Assembly: GCF_021412585.1 (NCBI RefSeq)
Contig: NZ_JAKCMI010000018.1
Coordinates: forward strand, 60,667 to 124,666
Length of the DNA stretch: 64,000 nucleotides
Origin: Halomonas alkalisoli
GTDB taxonomy: Bacteria > Pseudomonadota > Gammaproteobacteria > Pseudomonadales > Halomonadaceae
Direction of reading: 5' to 3'
In this document: positions 9,965 through 18,951 of the stretch, in pieces
Position numbering within the stretch: position 1 is the stretch's first letter
How the letters are laid out: every line of letters begins with the position of its first letter
Program-made: the position numbers and the translations under genes
Notes under the pieces: model-generated
The model's database searches: none
What the model was told of the DNA's origin: nothing
What the model saw: only the letters and a program-made list of their open reading frames with translations

Positions 9965-10522
9965 TCAGGCGCGCTCGATCGATACGCGAGCCTGGCAGGC
10001 CTGTAGGCGCTCGATCAGCTCCGGCAGGGCGCCGTGTTCAAGCACGGGGTCGAAGCCACCGATACGATCGAACCAGTCGCGTGTCACACAGAAGGTGTCG
10101 GTAGGCGATGCCCGATGCAACCGGCTCAGCAGTCGCATCAGTCGCATCAGTCGCATCAGTGCGCTCTGCCGCCGCGCCTGCAAGACCACGGCATCCCACT
10201 CCTGCCGGCCCAGGACGCCGAGCTGATTGGCCAGCCATCGATGAAAGCCGCCCTGGCCCAGGCCGGGAAAGAACAGCAGCTCGCCATGGCTGGCCGCCAC
10301 GGCAACGTTGAGCCGCTCCCCCAGCGGGCAGGGACGAGAGGAGACCAGGGTGACACCGAAACGGCAGGCCAGCCCCGGCAAGCGGCGATCGCCGGTATCG
10401 TCGACCACCAGCACCTCATGCTTCCCCCCCCCGTAGCGCATGACACGATGCAGCGCGTCCAGATGTCGTGGCAGCTGGGCGCCGAACGAGCGGGCATCGA
10501 GAAGAACACTGCTCGTATACAT
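9965..10522 (-). CDS. Degenerate family-2 glycosyltransferase-like protein
   Basis: 185-aa protein resembling short GT2-type glycosyltransferases (TIGR04283-like) in overall plan: HEVLVVDD in the nucleotide-binding strand, GERLNVAVAASHGELLFF where family members have the GR..Q/MN..A segment leading to the metal-binding DXD, and a C-terminal DTFCVTRDWFDRIGGFDP block. The DXD itself is absent (PGLGQ in its place), so catalysis is doubtful. The start MYTSSVLLD at 10522 has AGGAG upstream; the frame is open to 10585. An internal 9-bp tandem repeat adds three MRL units. It is convergent with tctC. Function unknown. Confidence 0.6.
   Translation of the reverse strand: MYTSSVLLDARSFGAQLPRHLDALHRVMRYGGGKHEVLVVDDTGDRRLPGLACRFGVTLVSSRPCPLGERLNVAVAASHGELLFFPGLGQGGFHRWLANQLGVLGRQEWDAVVLQARRQSALMRLMRLMRLLSRLHRASPTDTFCVTRDWFDRIGGFDPVLEHGALPELIERLQACQARVSIERA
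10131..10157 (-). repeat. Three tandem 9-bp units inside the glycosyltransferase-like gene
   Basis: AGTCGCATC occurs three times in a row. The unit is a multiple of three, so copy-number change would add or remove Met-Arg-Leu triplets in the protein without shifting the frame. Confidence 0.8.
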
Positions 10523-10891
10523 GGCTGCCGACTCCTGGACAGCAAGCCAGAATGCGAGCTTGCCGGGCACGGGAAAGAAAAGCATTGTTAGTTAACGTAT
10601 CATCAAGTGTACAAAGGCATCCAAAAGTATCCAGACTGGTTTTCATCGCACCGATCTCGCCAATTCCATCCGCTGCATACCAGCAGAACGGGCAGTCCGG
10701 CGTCAGCCGCAAGGAGGCCCTGGCCCTACTGCGACCTGAGAAGCGCCTACCACGAGGGCCCGATACTGAGGTTCTGCTATTCGCCTACCTTCCTAGTCTG
10801 TACAATGCGCCTCCACTCTCCCTACCCCCGCGCCTAGGGTACTTTCTTGATATGTGTACATAGGTGCGTAGATGATGACGAGCCACAACCT
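10523..10891. other. Intergenic region upstream of typA
   Basis: 369 bp between divergent genes. The part near 10586-10640 is relatively AT-rich. A TACAAT hexamer at 10801 could be a -10 element for typA, but no convincing -35 was found at 17 bp. No RNA gene or conserved ORF was recognised. Confidence 0.4.
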
Positions 10892-12739
10892 ATGAGCACA
10901 GCCGTTCCCTCTCAGATCGAGAGTCTTCGCAATATCGCCATTATTGCCCACGTCGACCATGGCAAGACCACCCTGGTCGACAAGCTCCTCAGCCAGTCCG
11001 GCACGCTGGACCGCAAGGCCGAGGGGCAAGAGCGCGTGATGGATTCCAACGACCAGGAAAAGGAACGCGGCATCACCATCCTGGCCAAGAACACCGCGAT
11101 TCGCTGGCAGGCGCCCAACGCCGACCAGGTCTACCACATCAACATCGTCGACACCCCGGGACACGCCGATTTCGGTGGCGAGGTCGAGCGCGTGATGTCC
11201 ATGGTCGACTCGGTGCTGCTGCTGGTGGACGCCGTCGACGGCCCCATGCCCCAGACCCGCTTCGTGACCCAGAAGGCCTTTGCCCAGGGCCTCAAGCCGA
11301 TCGTGGTGGTCAACAAGATCGACCGCCCCGGCGCGCGCCCCGACTGGGTCATCGACCAGATCTTCGACCTGTTCGACAATCTCGGCGCCACCGATGAGCA
11401 GCTCGACTTCCCGATCATCTACTGCTCGGCGCTCAACGGCATCGCCGGCCTGGACCCGGAAGAGCTGGCCGACGACATGACGCCGATGCTGCAGTCCATC
11501 GTCGACATCGTCGAGCCACCCAAGGTCGAACTGGACGGCCCGTTCCAGATGCAGATCTCGGCGCTCGACTACAACAGCTATGTCGGCGTCATCGGCCTGG
11601 GCCGCATCAAGCGCGGCAGCGTGCGCCCCAACCAGCAGATCACCGTGATCAGCACCGACGGCACCACCCGCAAGGGCAAGATCGGCCAGGTGATGACCCA
11701 CATGGGCCTGGAGCGCGTGCAGACCGAGCAGGCCGATGCCGGCGATATCGTCTGCATCACCGGCATCGACAACCTGTCGATCTCCGACACCCTGTGCGAC
11801 CAGGCTGCCGTCGAGGCCCTGCCGCCGCTGTCGGTGGACGAGCCCACGGTCTCCATGACCTTCCAGGTCAACGACTCGCCCTTCGCCGGCCGCGACGGCA
11901 AGTACGTCACCAGCCGCAACATCAAGGAGCGTCTCGACCAGGAGCTGATCCACAACGTGGCGCTGCGGGTCGAGCCCGGCGAGACCCCCGAGAAATTCAA
12001 GGTGTCCGGCCGCGGCGAACTGCACCTCTCGGTGCTGATCGAGACCATGCGCCGCGAAGGCTTCGAGCTGGCTGTCGGCCGCCCCGAGGTGATCATCAAG
12101 GAGATCGACGGCGTCAAGCAGGAGCCGTACGAAGAGGTGATCATCGACTGCGAGGAGCAGCACCAGGGCGCCGTCATGGAGGAGCTCGGCTATCGCAAGG
12201 GCGAGCTGACCAACATGAACCCCGACGGCAAGGGCCGTGTGCGCCTGGACTTCATGATCCCCGCGCGTGGCCTGATCGGCTTCCGCGGCCAGTTCCTGAC
12301 CCTGACCTCGGGCACTGGCATTCTCACCAGCCGCTTCGACCACTACGGCCCGCTGAAGCCCGACGCCTCCATCGAGCGGCGCAACGGCGTGCTGGTCTCC
12401 ATGGTCGACGGCAAGGCCCTGGCCTACGCGCTCTATGCCCTGCAGGAGCGTGGCAAGCTGATCATCGACCACGCCACCGAGGTCTACGAGGGCATGCTGG
12501 TCGGCATCAACAACCGCGCCAGCGACATGGTGGTCAACCCCACCAAGGGCAAGAAGCTCGACAACATGCGCTCCACCGGCAACGACGAGAACATCGTCCT
12601 GACCCCGCCGGTGAAATTCTCACTGGAGCAGGCCATCGAGTTCCTCGACTCCGACGAGCTGGTCGAGATCACGCCCAACCATATTCGCCTGCGCAAGAAG
12701 TTCCTCAAGGAAAACGAGCGCAAGCGCGCCAAGAAGTAA
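10892..12739 (+). CDS. typA: Ribosome-associated GTPase TypA/BipA
   Basis: Translational GTPase of the EF-G superfamily, acting on ribosomes and 50S assembly under cold and other stress. 615 aa: G1 AHVDHGKTT (20-28), G2/switch I with RGITI, G3 [15 protein letters not shown]4 NKIDRPGAR, then EF-G domain II, III and V equivalents and the TypA-specific C-terminal domain ([15 protein letters not shown] end). The annotated ATG gives the standard N-terminus [20 protein letters not shown]; the frame is open 15 codons earlier. A strong hairpin follows. Typical single-gene transcription unit; identification firm. Confidence 0.97.
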   Translation: MSTAVPSQIESLRNIAIIAHVDHGKTTLVDKLLSQSGTLDRKAEGQERVMDSNDQEKERGITILAKNTAIRWQAPNADQVYHINIVDTPGHADFGGEVERVMSMVDSVLLLVDAVDGPMPQTRFVTQKAFAQGLKPIVVVNKIDRPGARPDWVIDQIFDLFDNLGATDEQLDFPIIYCSALNGIAGLDPEELADDMTPMLQSIVDIVEPPKVELDGPFQMQISALDYNSYVGVIGLGRIKRGSVRPNQQITVISTDGTTRKGKIGQVMTHMGLERVQTEQADAGDIVCITGIDNLSISDTLCDQAAVEALPPLSVDEPTVSMTFQVNDSPFAGRDGKYVTSRNIKERLDQELIHNVALRVEPGETPEKFKVSGRGELHLSVLIETMRREGFELAVGRPEVIIKEIDGVKQEPYEEVIIDCEEQHQGAVMEELGYRKGELTNMNPDGKGRVRLDFMIPARGLIGFRGQFLTLTSGTGILTSRFDHYGPLKPDASIERRNGVLVSMVDGKALAYALYALQERGKLIIDHATEVYEGMLVGINNRASDMVVNPTKGKKLDNMRSTGNDENIVLTPPVKFSLEQAIEFLDSDELVEITPNHIRLRKKFLKENERKRAKK

Positions 12740-12758
12740 GCGCTACTCGCCCAGTCCA

Positions 12759-12786
12759 ACGACACCCGCCCTTCGGCGGGTGTCGT
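12759..12786 (+). terminator. Terminator hairpin after typA
   Basis: Perfect 12-bp stem ACGACACCCGCC / GGCGGGTGTCGT with a CTTC tetraloop, 20 bp after the typA stop. There is no T-tract, so termination efficiency is uncertain. Confidence 0.65.
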
Positions 12787-12906
12787 CGTATGGTACGAAC
12801 GACTTGGCCGTCGTCATGGCATCTCACGCGCGATTTGCTTAGAGTGCTGTGCTTCTCCACTGCCATGGCTACCCTTGGAGAAACCATCACCCAAGGAGAA
12901 ACGGCC

Positions 12907-13233
12907 ATGCACAGACACGTGGAATGGGATGACCCCGGCAGCGCCAGCGTGGCACGCCACTTCGAGCAAGATCCCACCGGGCGCTCCGACCCCGGGCCCG
13001 GCGACATTCTCTCGGCCCGCTACCAGGGCCTGGTGGTGCGCATCCGGGTCGACGCCTATGTCGATGGCACCAGCATCGGCGAGGTCGTGGCGTTGATCGA
13101 CCCCGCTACCGGCGAGCGGCGCAAGCTTGTCGGCAAGCTGGCCAAGGGCGACATCGTGCGGCTGCCGGATGCAAGCCGCGCCTTCGAGCCCACCGGCGGT
13201 GAAAAGGACGATGATGACGAGGACCACACATGA
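12907..13233 (+). CDS. Small acidic protein of unknown function
   Basis: 108 aa, no recognised family. A good AAGGAGA ribosome site lies upstream of the ATG, and a near-duplicate of it (TTGGAGAAACC versus AAGGAGAAACG) occurs 18 bp earlier. The central part (about residues 35-90) alternates hydrophobic and polar residues as in a small beta barrel, with GLVVRIRVDAYVDGTSIGEVV and ATGERRKLVGKLAKGDIVRL; the C-terminus is a run of Asp/Glu (GEKDDDDEDHT). Soluble, no signal peptide. Codon use is like that of the neighbours, which supports a real gene. It stands alone between typA and the SNF transporter. Confidence 0.65.
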   Translation: MHRHVEWDDPGSASVARHFEQDPTGRSDPGPGDILSARYQGLVVRIRVDAYVDGTSIGEVVALIDPATGERRKLVGKLAKGDIVRLPDASRAFEPTGGEKDDDDEDHT

Positions 13234-13405
13234 TCCGTGGCCCCCGTCATCAGCCGACCCCAACGCAACCTTAACGCAACACCCCTGGCCAGAACGCCGG
13301 GTTCTGACGCACAGTGTACGCGCCGTCACGCTCCACCTACCGGTGCGGTGACGGACGGCAACCCTAGAGGGCCCACAAGGCCACGACCCGATCCTCGGAA
13401 CCACA

Positions 13406-14851
13406 ATGAGCACGCACAACGTCTGGACACACAAGGGCACCTTTCTGCTGGCCGCGGTTGGCTCGGCAGTGGGGCTCGGCAATCTATGGCGCTTTCCCTA
13501 CCTGGCCGGCGAAAACGGCGGCGGTGCCTTTATCCTGGTTTATGCGCTGACCATCTTCGCCGTCGGCATTCCCATCCTGATCGGCGAGACCATGCTCGGA
13601 CGCAACAGCCGCCGCAGCCCCATCATGGGCATGCGTCACCTGACCAGGACGCACAACACCTCGCGAGCCTGGGAATCCATCGGCTGGCTGGGCGCCGCCT
13701 CGGCCTTCCTGATCCTGAGCTTCTATTCGGTCATCGCCGGCTGGGCGATCCACTACACCGGCCAGATGTTCACCGGCTCGCTGGTCGGCGCCGACGCCGA
13801 CACCATCGCTGCCAGCTTCGACGCCCTGCTGGCCTCCCCGGGGCTGCTCACCCTCTACCACACTCTGTTCATCATTGCCTCGGGGTTGATCGTCGGCCTG
13901 GGCATTCACAGGGGGCTCGAGAACGGCCTGCGCATCATGATGCCGTCGCTGTTCGTGATCCTGCTGGTGGTGCTTGGCTACGGTATCGCCAACGGTGACT
14001 TCGGGGCCGCGGTCAGCTTCCTGTTCACCTTCGATATCGGCGCCCTGAGTCTCGAAGGCTGGCTGCAGGCGATGGGCCAGTCGTTCTTCACCCTGAGCCT
14101 CGGCATGGGCGCGATCATGGCCTACGGCGCCTATATGTCCAGCGAGGTCTCGCTGACCCGCACCGCCTTTGCCATCGCCATCGTCGACACCGCCGTGGCC
14201 ATGGTTGCCGGCCTTGCCATCTTCTCGCTGGTGTTCGGCGCCGGCCTCGATGCCGCAGCCGGCCCCGGGCTGATGTTCGTGTCACTGCCGCTGGCGTTCG
14301 CCGAGATGCCGTTCGGCGCCCTGGTGGGTGGGGTCTTCTTCATCCTGGTGCTGGGTGCGGCGATCAGTTCCTCGATCTCGCTGATCGAGCCGGTGGCCGC
14401 CTTCCTGGTCGAGCGCTTCGACCTGACCCGTCCCCAGGCGGTATTCGGCATGGTGACGGCAAGCTGGGCCATGGGCCTGCTCACCGTGGTGAGCTTCAAT
14501 ATCTGGGCCGAGGGGACGATCTTCCATGCCCTGTTCGGCCGCAGCGCCTTCGACTTCATCGAGCTGCTGACCAATATCTTCATGCCGCTGGGCGGGCTGC
14601 TGATCGCACTGTTCGCCGGCTGGGCGTTGACCCACGCCGAGGTCATGAAGGAGATGCGCACCAGCGAGACATGGTTCACTATCTGGCGCTTCCTGGTGCG
14701 CTTCGTCGCCCCGGCGGCGGTGGCCTTCGTCTTCCTGCGCAGCATTCCGCAGATCGAGGGCTACCTGATCCCCACCGTGGGCGCCCTGGTGATCGTCGGC
14801 GCCTTTGCCGCCAGCCGCACCTTCCTGGCCGACAGCAGCCAGGAGACGTAA
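13406..14851 (+). CDS. Sodium-dependent neurotransmitter:sodium symporter (SNF/NSS) family transporter
   Basis: LeuT/NSS-fold sodium-coupled solute importer, 481 aa with 11-12 membrane spans. TM1 carries the Na+/substrate motif AAVGSAVGLGNLWRFPYLAGENGGGAF; further NSS signatures are SFYSVIAGWAIHY in TM3 and FTLSLGMGAIMAYGAYM in TM6. Bacterial members take up amino acids such as tryptophan, leucine or tyrosine, or alanine; the substrate here cannot be decided. Sodium coupling suits a halophile. It is monocistronic, ending with a GC-rich hairpin nine bases after the stop. Confidence 0.93.
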   Translation: MSTHNVWTHKGTFLLAAVGSAVGLGNLWRFPYLAGENGGGAFILVYALTIFAVGIPILIGETMLGRNSRRSPIMGMRHLTRTHNTSRAWESIGWLGAASAFLILSFYSVIAGWAIHYTGQMFTGSLVGADADTIAASFDALLASPGLLTLYHTLFIIASGLIVGLGIHRGLENGLRIMMPSLFVILLVVLGYGIANGDFGAAVSFLFTFDIGALSLEGWLQAMGQSFFTLSLGMGAIMAYGAYMSSEVSLTRTAFAIAIVDTAVAMVAGLAIFSLVFGAGLDAAAGPGLMFVSLPLAFAEMPFGALVGGVFFILVLGAAISSSISLIEPVAAFLVERFDLTRPQAVFGMVTASWAMGLLTVVSFNIWAEGTIFHALFGRSAFDFIELLTNIFMPLGGLLIALFAGWALTHAEVMKEMRTSETWFTIWRFLVRFVAPAAVAFVFLRSIPQIEGYLIPTVGALVIVGAFAASRTFLADSSQET

Positions 14852-14859
14852 CGCAGGCA

Positions 14860-14881
14860 GCCGCCGCCCCCGGGCGGCGGC
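14860..14881 (+). terminator. Terminator hairpin after the SNF transporter
   Basis: 10-bp stem GCCGCCGCCC / GGGCGGCGGC with a two-base loop. No clear T-run follows (CTCACTATT). Confidence 0.55.
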
Positions 14882-14985
14882 CTCACTATTCAGCGTGTCA
14901 CCGCAAGCTGCCCTCAGGCTCTGCGGGGCACCATAACAAGACTCCGGAAGCCATCGGACTCCGGAAAAAACGGGGCGTAACCAAC

Positions 14986-15756
14986 ATGCCAGCCATTATC
15001 GACGTCAGGCACGTCCACAAGGCCTTCGGTGGCCTGAAGGTCATCAACGACTGCTCCATCCAGGTGGAGGAAGGCTCCATCACCGGACTGATCGGCCCCA
15101 ACGGGGCCGGCAAGTCCACCCTGTTCAACATCATTGCCGGCGCCCTGCCGCTGGACAGCGGCCAGGTCCTGTTCGACGGCGAGGACATCACCAACCGTCC
15201 GGCCAACGAGCTGTTCCACAAGGGGCTGCTGCGCACCTTCCAGATCGCCCACGAGTTCTCCCAGATGACCGCGCTGGAGAACCTGATGATGGTGCCACCC
15301 CAGCAGGCCGGCGAGGGCCTCTTCAGCGCCTGGCTGAAGCCGGGGATGGTACGCAGCCAGGAGGCCGAGGTGCGCCGCCGCGCCCGGGAGGTGATCGACT
15401 TCATCGGCCTGCACCACGTGCGCAACGAGCTGGCCGGCAACCTCTCCGGCGGCCAGAAGAAGCTCCTCGAACTGGGTCGCACCATGATGACCGATGCCCG
15501 GGTGGTGCTGCTCGACGAGATCGCCGCCGGGGTCAACCGCACCCTGCTGGGCGACCTGGTCAGCAATATCGAGCGGCTCAACCGCGAGATGGGCTACACC
15601 TTCCTGGTCATCGAGCACGACATGGACATGATCGCCCGACTGTGCGACCCGGTGATCGTGCTGGCCCAGGGCAGCGTGATGGTCGAAGGCACCATCGAGG
15701 AAATCCGGAACAACCCGCAGGTGATCGAGGCCTACTTCGGTTCCAACGTAGCCTGA
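14986..15756 (+). CDS. livG: Branched-chain amino acid-type ABC transporter ATPase LivG
   Basis: Cytoplasmic ATPase of a HAAT-family (Liv/Urt-like) ABC importer, 256 aa. Walker A GPNGAGKST (37-45), signature LSGGQKK, Walker B VVLLDEIAAGV and switch H in VIEHDMDMI. The LivG-type insert with RTFQIAHEF after Walker A is present. The frame is open far upstream but MPAIIDVRHV at 14986 gives the family N-terminus. First gene of livG-livF-livH-livM, all on the plus strand, with the binding protein encoded convergently. Substrate likely a branched-chain or other hydrophobic amino acid, or an amide/urea; not decidable. Confidence 0.92.
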   Translation: MPAIIDVRHVHKAFGGLKVINDCSIQVEEGSITGLIGPNGAGKSTLFNIIAGALPLDSGQVLFDGEDITNRPANELFHKGLLRTFQIAHEFSQMTALENLMMVPPQQAGEGLFSAWLKPGMVRSQEAEVRRRAREVIDFIGLHHVRNELAGNLSGGQKKLLELGRTMMTDARVVLLDEIAAGVNRTLLGDLVSNIERLNREMGYTFLVIEHDMDMIARLCDPVIVLAQGSVMVEGTIEEIRNNPQVIEAYFGSNVA

Positions 15757-15833
15757 ACCACTGCCCGACCCGCCTGGTTTACAAGAAGATGGGTTACAAG
15801 AAGAACAGCAACGACTAGCGCAGAGAAACCAAG

Positions 15834-16538
15834 ATGCCACTACTCGAAGCACGCGACGTGCACGGCGGCTATGGCGGCATGAACATCCTCAACGGGGTGA
15901 ACATGACCATCGAGGCCGACGAGATCGGCGTGATCGTCGGCCCCAACGGCGCCGGCAAGTCGACCATGCTCAAGGCCATATTCGGCCTGCTTACCGTCAG
16001 CCAGGGCGAGATCCTGCTGCGCGGCGAGCCGATCCACAACCTGCCGCCCCACAAGCTGGTCCAGAGGGGCATGGGGTTCATTCCCCAGGAGAAGAACGTT
16101 TTCCCCAGCCTCACGGTGAAGGAAAACCTGGAGATGGGGGCCTTCCTCAAGCCCAACAGCGTCAAGCGCATGCTCGACAAGGTCTACGGCTTCTTCCCGC
16201 CGCTGCACGAGAAGCGCCATCAGCCCGCCGGCGAGCTCTCCGGCGGCCAGCGCCAGATGGTGGCCATGGGCCGGGCGCTGATGGCCGAGCCCGAGGTGCT
16301 GCTGCTCGACGAGCCCACCGCCGGCCTCTCCCCGCTCTACATGAACGAGATCTTCGAGCGGGTGAAGGAGATCAATGCCGCGGGTGTCGGCATCCTGATG
16401 GTGGAACAGAACGCCAAGCAGGCGCTCGCCATCGCCGACAAGGGTTTCGTGCTGGCCGCCGGCCAGAACCGTTTCACCGATACCGGCGCAGCGCTGCTAG
16501 CCGACCCGGACGTCGCCAAGAGCTTCCTCGGCGGCTAG
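15834..16538 (+). CDS. livF: Branched-chain amino acid-type ABC transporter ATPase LivF
   Basis: Second ATPase of the Liv-type importer, 234 aa, the usual LivF size. Walker A GPNGAGKST (36-44), GFIPQEKNVFPSLTV Q-loop region, signature LSGGQRQM, Walker B VLLLDEPTAGLS, and a switch region MVEQNAKQAL in which Q replaces the usual His, a common feature of LivF/UrtE proteins. It pairs with LivG to power LivHM. A short duplicated stretch (TTACAAGAAGA) occurs in the 77-bp gap before it. Confidence 0.92.
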   Translation: MPLLEARDVHGGYGGMNILNGVNMTIEADEIGVIVGPNGAGKSTMLKAIFGLLTVSQGEILLRGEPIHNLPPHKLVQRGMGFIPQEKNVFPSLTVKENLEMGAFLKPNSVKRMLDKVYGFFPPLHEKRHQPAGELSGGQRQMVAMGRALMAEPEVLLLDEPTAGLSPLYMNEIFERVKEINAAGVGILMVEQNAKQALAIADKGFVLAAGQNRFTDTGAALLADPDVAKSFLGG

Positions 16539-16565
16539 CCCAGCCAGTACCTGGAGAACAATGAC

Positions 16566-17570
16566 GTGAATGAACTGGTCTTCTTCATCAACAACGTGGT
16601 GGTCGCCGGCAGCGTGACCGGCTCGATCTACGCCATCGGCGCCATCGGCGTGACGCTGGTGTTCAGCATCATGCGCTTCGCCCACTTCGCCCACGCCGAC
16701 ATGATGACCTTCGGCGCCTTCATGGTGCTGCTGCTGACCATGGCCTTCCCGGGGGCCGGTGCCGTGGTCGGCCTGCCCACCGCGGTGGTCATGCTGCCGC
16801 TGGCCATGGCGCTTACCGCGCTGCTGGCCGTGGGCATCGACAAGGCGTTCTACAAGCCGCTGCGGGCCCACGGGGTCAAGCCCATCGTGCTGGTCATCGC
16901 ATCCCTTGGCGTCACCCTGATCCTGCAGGGCCTGATCCGCCTGTTCGCCGGCACCAGCTCCCAGAGCCTCTATATCGCCGAGCGCAAGGAGATCTATCGG
17001 CTGGACCTGCCCTTCGAACTGGCCACGCGGCCGATCATCGTCACCGAGCCGCAGATCATCCTCTTCATCCTCACCATCGCCGCGGTGGTGGGTCTGCACC
17101 TGTTCCTCAACCGCTCGCGGCTGGGCAAGGCGATGCGCGCCATGTCCGACAACCCCGACCTGGCCCGCGCCTCGGGGATCAACACCAACACCATCGTGGC
17201 GGTGACCTGGGTGATCGCCGGGGGCCTGGCGGCCGTTGCCGGCACCCTGCTGTCGCTGGACGTGACCTTCAAGCCCGACCTCAGCTTCTTCCTGCTGCTG
17301 CCGATCTTCGCCGCGGCCATCGTCGGCGGCGTGGGCCACCCCTACGGCGCCATCGCCGGTGGCTTCGTGGTCGGCTTCGCCGAGACCCTGGCGGTGTTCA
17401 ACTGGACGGTGCTGCTGCGGCCCATCGCCCACCACTTCCCGGAGTGGCTGGATCTGCCCCGCAACCTCGCCTTCGTCGGCACCGAGTACAAGATCGTGGT
17501 GCCCTTCTTCATCCTGGTGGCCATCCTGGTGTGGCGCCCCACCGGCATCTTCAAGGGTAAGGTGATCTGA
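16566..17570 (+). CDS. livH: Branched-chain amino acid-type ABC transporter permease LivH
   Basis: Inner-membrane permease of the Liv-type importer, 334 aa with about 8 spans. The family N-terminus is clear: LVFFINNVVVAGSVTGSIYAIGA and the LVFSIMRFAHFAH segment. The EAA-like cytoplasmic loop falls in GKAMRAMSDNPDLARASGIN, which contacts the ATPases. The start ATG follows the livF stop by 25 bp; its own stop overlaps the livM start (TGATG), so the two permeases are translationally coupled. Confidence 0.92.
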   Translation: MNELVFFINNVVVAGSVTGSIYAIGAIGVTLVFSIMRFAHFAHADMMTFGAFMVLLLTMAFPGAGAVVGLPTAVVMLPLAMALTALLAVGIDKAFYKPLRAHGVKPIVLVIASLGVTLILQGLIRLFAGTSSQSLYIAERKEIYRLDLPFELATRPIIVTEPQIILFILTIAAVVGLHLFLNRSRLGKAMRAMSDNPDLARASGINTNTIVAVTWVIAGGLAAVAGTLLSLDVTFKPDLSFFLLLPIFAAAIVGGVGHPYGAIAGGFVVGFAETLAVFNWTVLLRPIAHHFPEWLDLPRNLAFVGTEYKIVVPFFILVAILVWRPTGIFKGKVI

Positions 17571-18871
17571 TGACTACGAATCGTCCCGACACCGTCGCCG
17601 CGCCGTCGCGCTTCCCGGTACGCGAGGTCGTTCTCTTCGCCGCCCTGCTGGTGGCCATCCTGGGCGTCTACATGGTCATGGGCACCGCCTACAGCACTCG
17701 CATGCTGGTGGAGGCCTCCTGCTATGCCATCCTGGCCCTGGGCCTCACCATCCAGTGGGGCTATGCCGGCCAGTTCAATGCCGGCGTCATGGGCTTCGTC
17801 GCCATCGGCGGCTTCTCCGCGATGTTCTTCAGCGTACCGGTCAACGACGACTTCTGGGGCACCGAGCTCCCCGGTGAGCTGGGCCGCGTACTGCTCTACC
17901 TGGTGGCAGCGGTCGTGCTGGTGATCGGCGCCACCCGGCTCGACCGCATCGGCGTGCCGAAGAAGCTGCGCACGGTGATCGCCGTGATCCTGGCGGTGGT
18001 GCTCTACCTGATCGTCATCAGCATGCTGCGCGGGGTCACCAGCGAGATCCAGTCCCGGGCCGGCTTCGTCGGCGGCCTGGGCCTGCCGGCCTGGACCGGC
18101 TGGATCGTCGGCGGTGCCCTGGCCGGCGGTATCGGCTATTACATCGGCCGCATCTGCCTGGGCCTGCGCAGCGACTACCTGGCCATCGCCACCCTGGGCA
18201 TCGCCGAGATCATCAAGGCCTTCCTCAAGAACTCCGACTGGCTGACCCGTGGCACCGCCACCGTTTCCCCGCTGCCCTGGCCCACCCCGGGACCTGCCGA
18301 GCTGGGCTTCACCCTGGCCCGGGCGGTCTACCTGTCGGTGACGGCGGTGATGATCGCGGTGATCTTCTTCCTGCTGCACCGCGCCTACCATGCCCCCTGG
18401 GGCCGCATGATCCGCGCCATCCGCGACAACGAGGTTTCTGCCGCGGCCATGGGCAAGGACATCAACAAGCGGCGCCTGGAGATCTTCGTGCTGGGCTGTG
18501 TCCTGATGGGCATCGGCGGCGGCGCGCTGGCCTCGTTCAACAGCCTGTTCGACCCCCAGGGCTACCTGCCGCTCAACCACACCTTCCTGGTGCTGGTGAT
18601 GGTGATTCTCGGCGGCCCCGGCAACAACCTGGGCACCATCTTCGGCGCCGTGGCGGTCTATATCATCTGGCTGATGTCCGAGCCGCTGGCGCTGTTCCTG
18701 ATGAACCTGGCGGTGATGTTCGGCGAAGGCGTCTTCGGCTGGGAGCCCCCCGGCAACCTCTCCAGCCGGGCACTGCAGGCCCGGGTGCTGGTGATCGGCC
18801 TGTTGATCACCCTGGTGCTGCGCTTCGCCCCCAAGGGGTTGTTACCGGAGAAAGTCAGGCATCATGGCTGA
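17570..18871 (+). CDS. livM: Branched-chain amino acid-type ABC transporter permease LivM
   Basis: Second permease of the Liv-type importer, 433 aa, about 10 spans, with a hydrophilic N-terminal 18 residues. Recognisable LivM motifs: LTIQWGYAGQFNAGVMGFVAIGG, LRSDYLAIATLGIAEI, and the coupling loop WGRMIRAIRDNEVSAAAMGKD. It is longer than E. coli LivM core because of an insert of hydrophobic sequence near residues 90-170. Start overlaps the livH stop. The operon ends here at a bidirectional terminator shared with livK. Confidence 0.92.
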   Translation: MTTNRPDTVAAPSRFPVREVVLFAALLVAILGVYMVMGTAYSTRMLVEASCYAILALGLTIQWGYAGQFNAGVMGFVAIGGFSAMFFSVPVNDDFWGTELPGELGRVLLYLVAAVVLVIGATRLDRIGVPKKLRTVIAVILAVVLYLIVISMLRGVTSEIQSRAGFVGGLGLPAWTGWIVGGALAGGIGYYIGRICLGLRSDYLAIATLGIAEIIKAFLKNSDWLTRGTATVSPLPWPTPGPAELGFTLARAVYLSVTAVMIAVIFFLLHRAYHAPWGRMIRAIRDNEVSAAAMGKDINKRRLEIFVLGCVLMGIGGGALASFNSLFDPQGYLPLNHTFLVLVMVILGGPGNNLGTIFGAVAVYIIWLMSEPLALFLMNLAVMFGEGVFGWEPPGNLSSRALQARVLVIGLLITLVLRFAPKGLLPEKVRHHG

Positions 18872-18897
18872 GGCCACACCCTGGCCAGCACGAGAAA

Positions 18898-18930
18898 GCC
18901 CCGGCGGGATAATCCCGCCGGGGCTTTTCA
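18898..18930. terminator. Bidirectional terminator between livM and livK
   Basis: 14-bp perfect stem AAGCCCCGGCGGGA / TCCCGCCGGGGCTT with a TAA loop, followed by TTTT on the plus strand and CTTTC on the minus strand. It sits exactly between the two convergent genes. Confidence 0.9.
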
Positions 18931-18951
18931 TTGCCGCATTGCGCTAGCGTC

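Noticed and set aside
10793..12472. 559-codon minus-strand frame opposite typA
   Set aside because: Antisense shadow of a conserved GTPase gene; no family features and no ribosome site.
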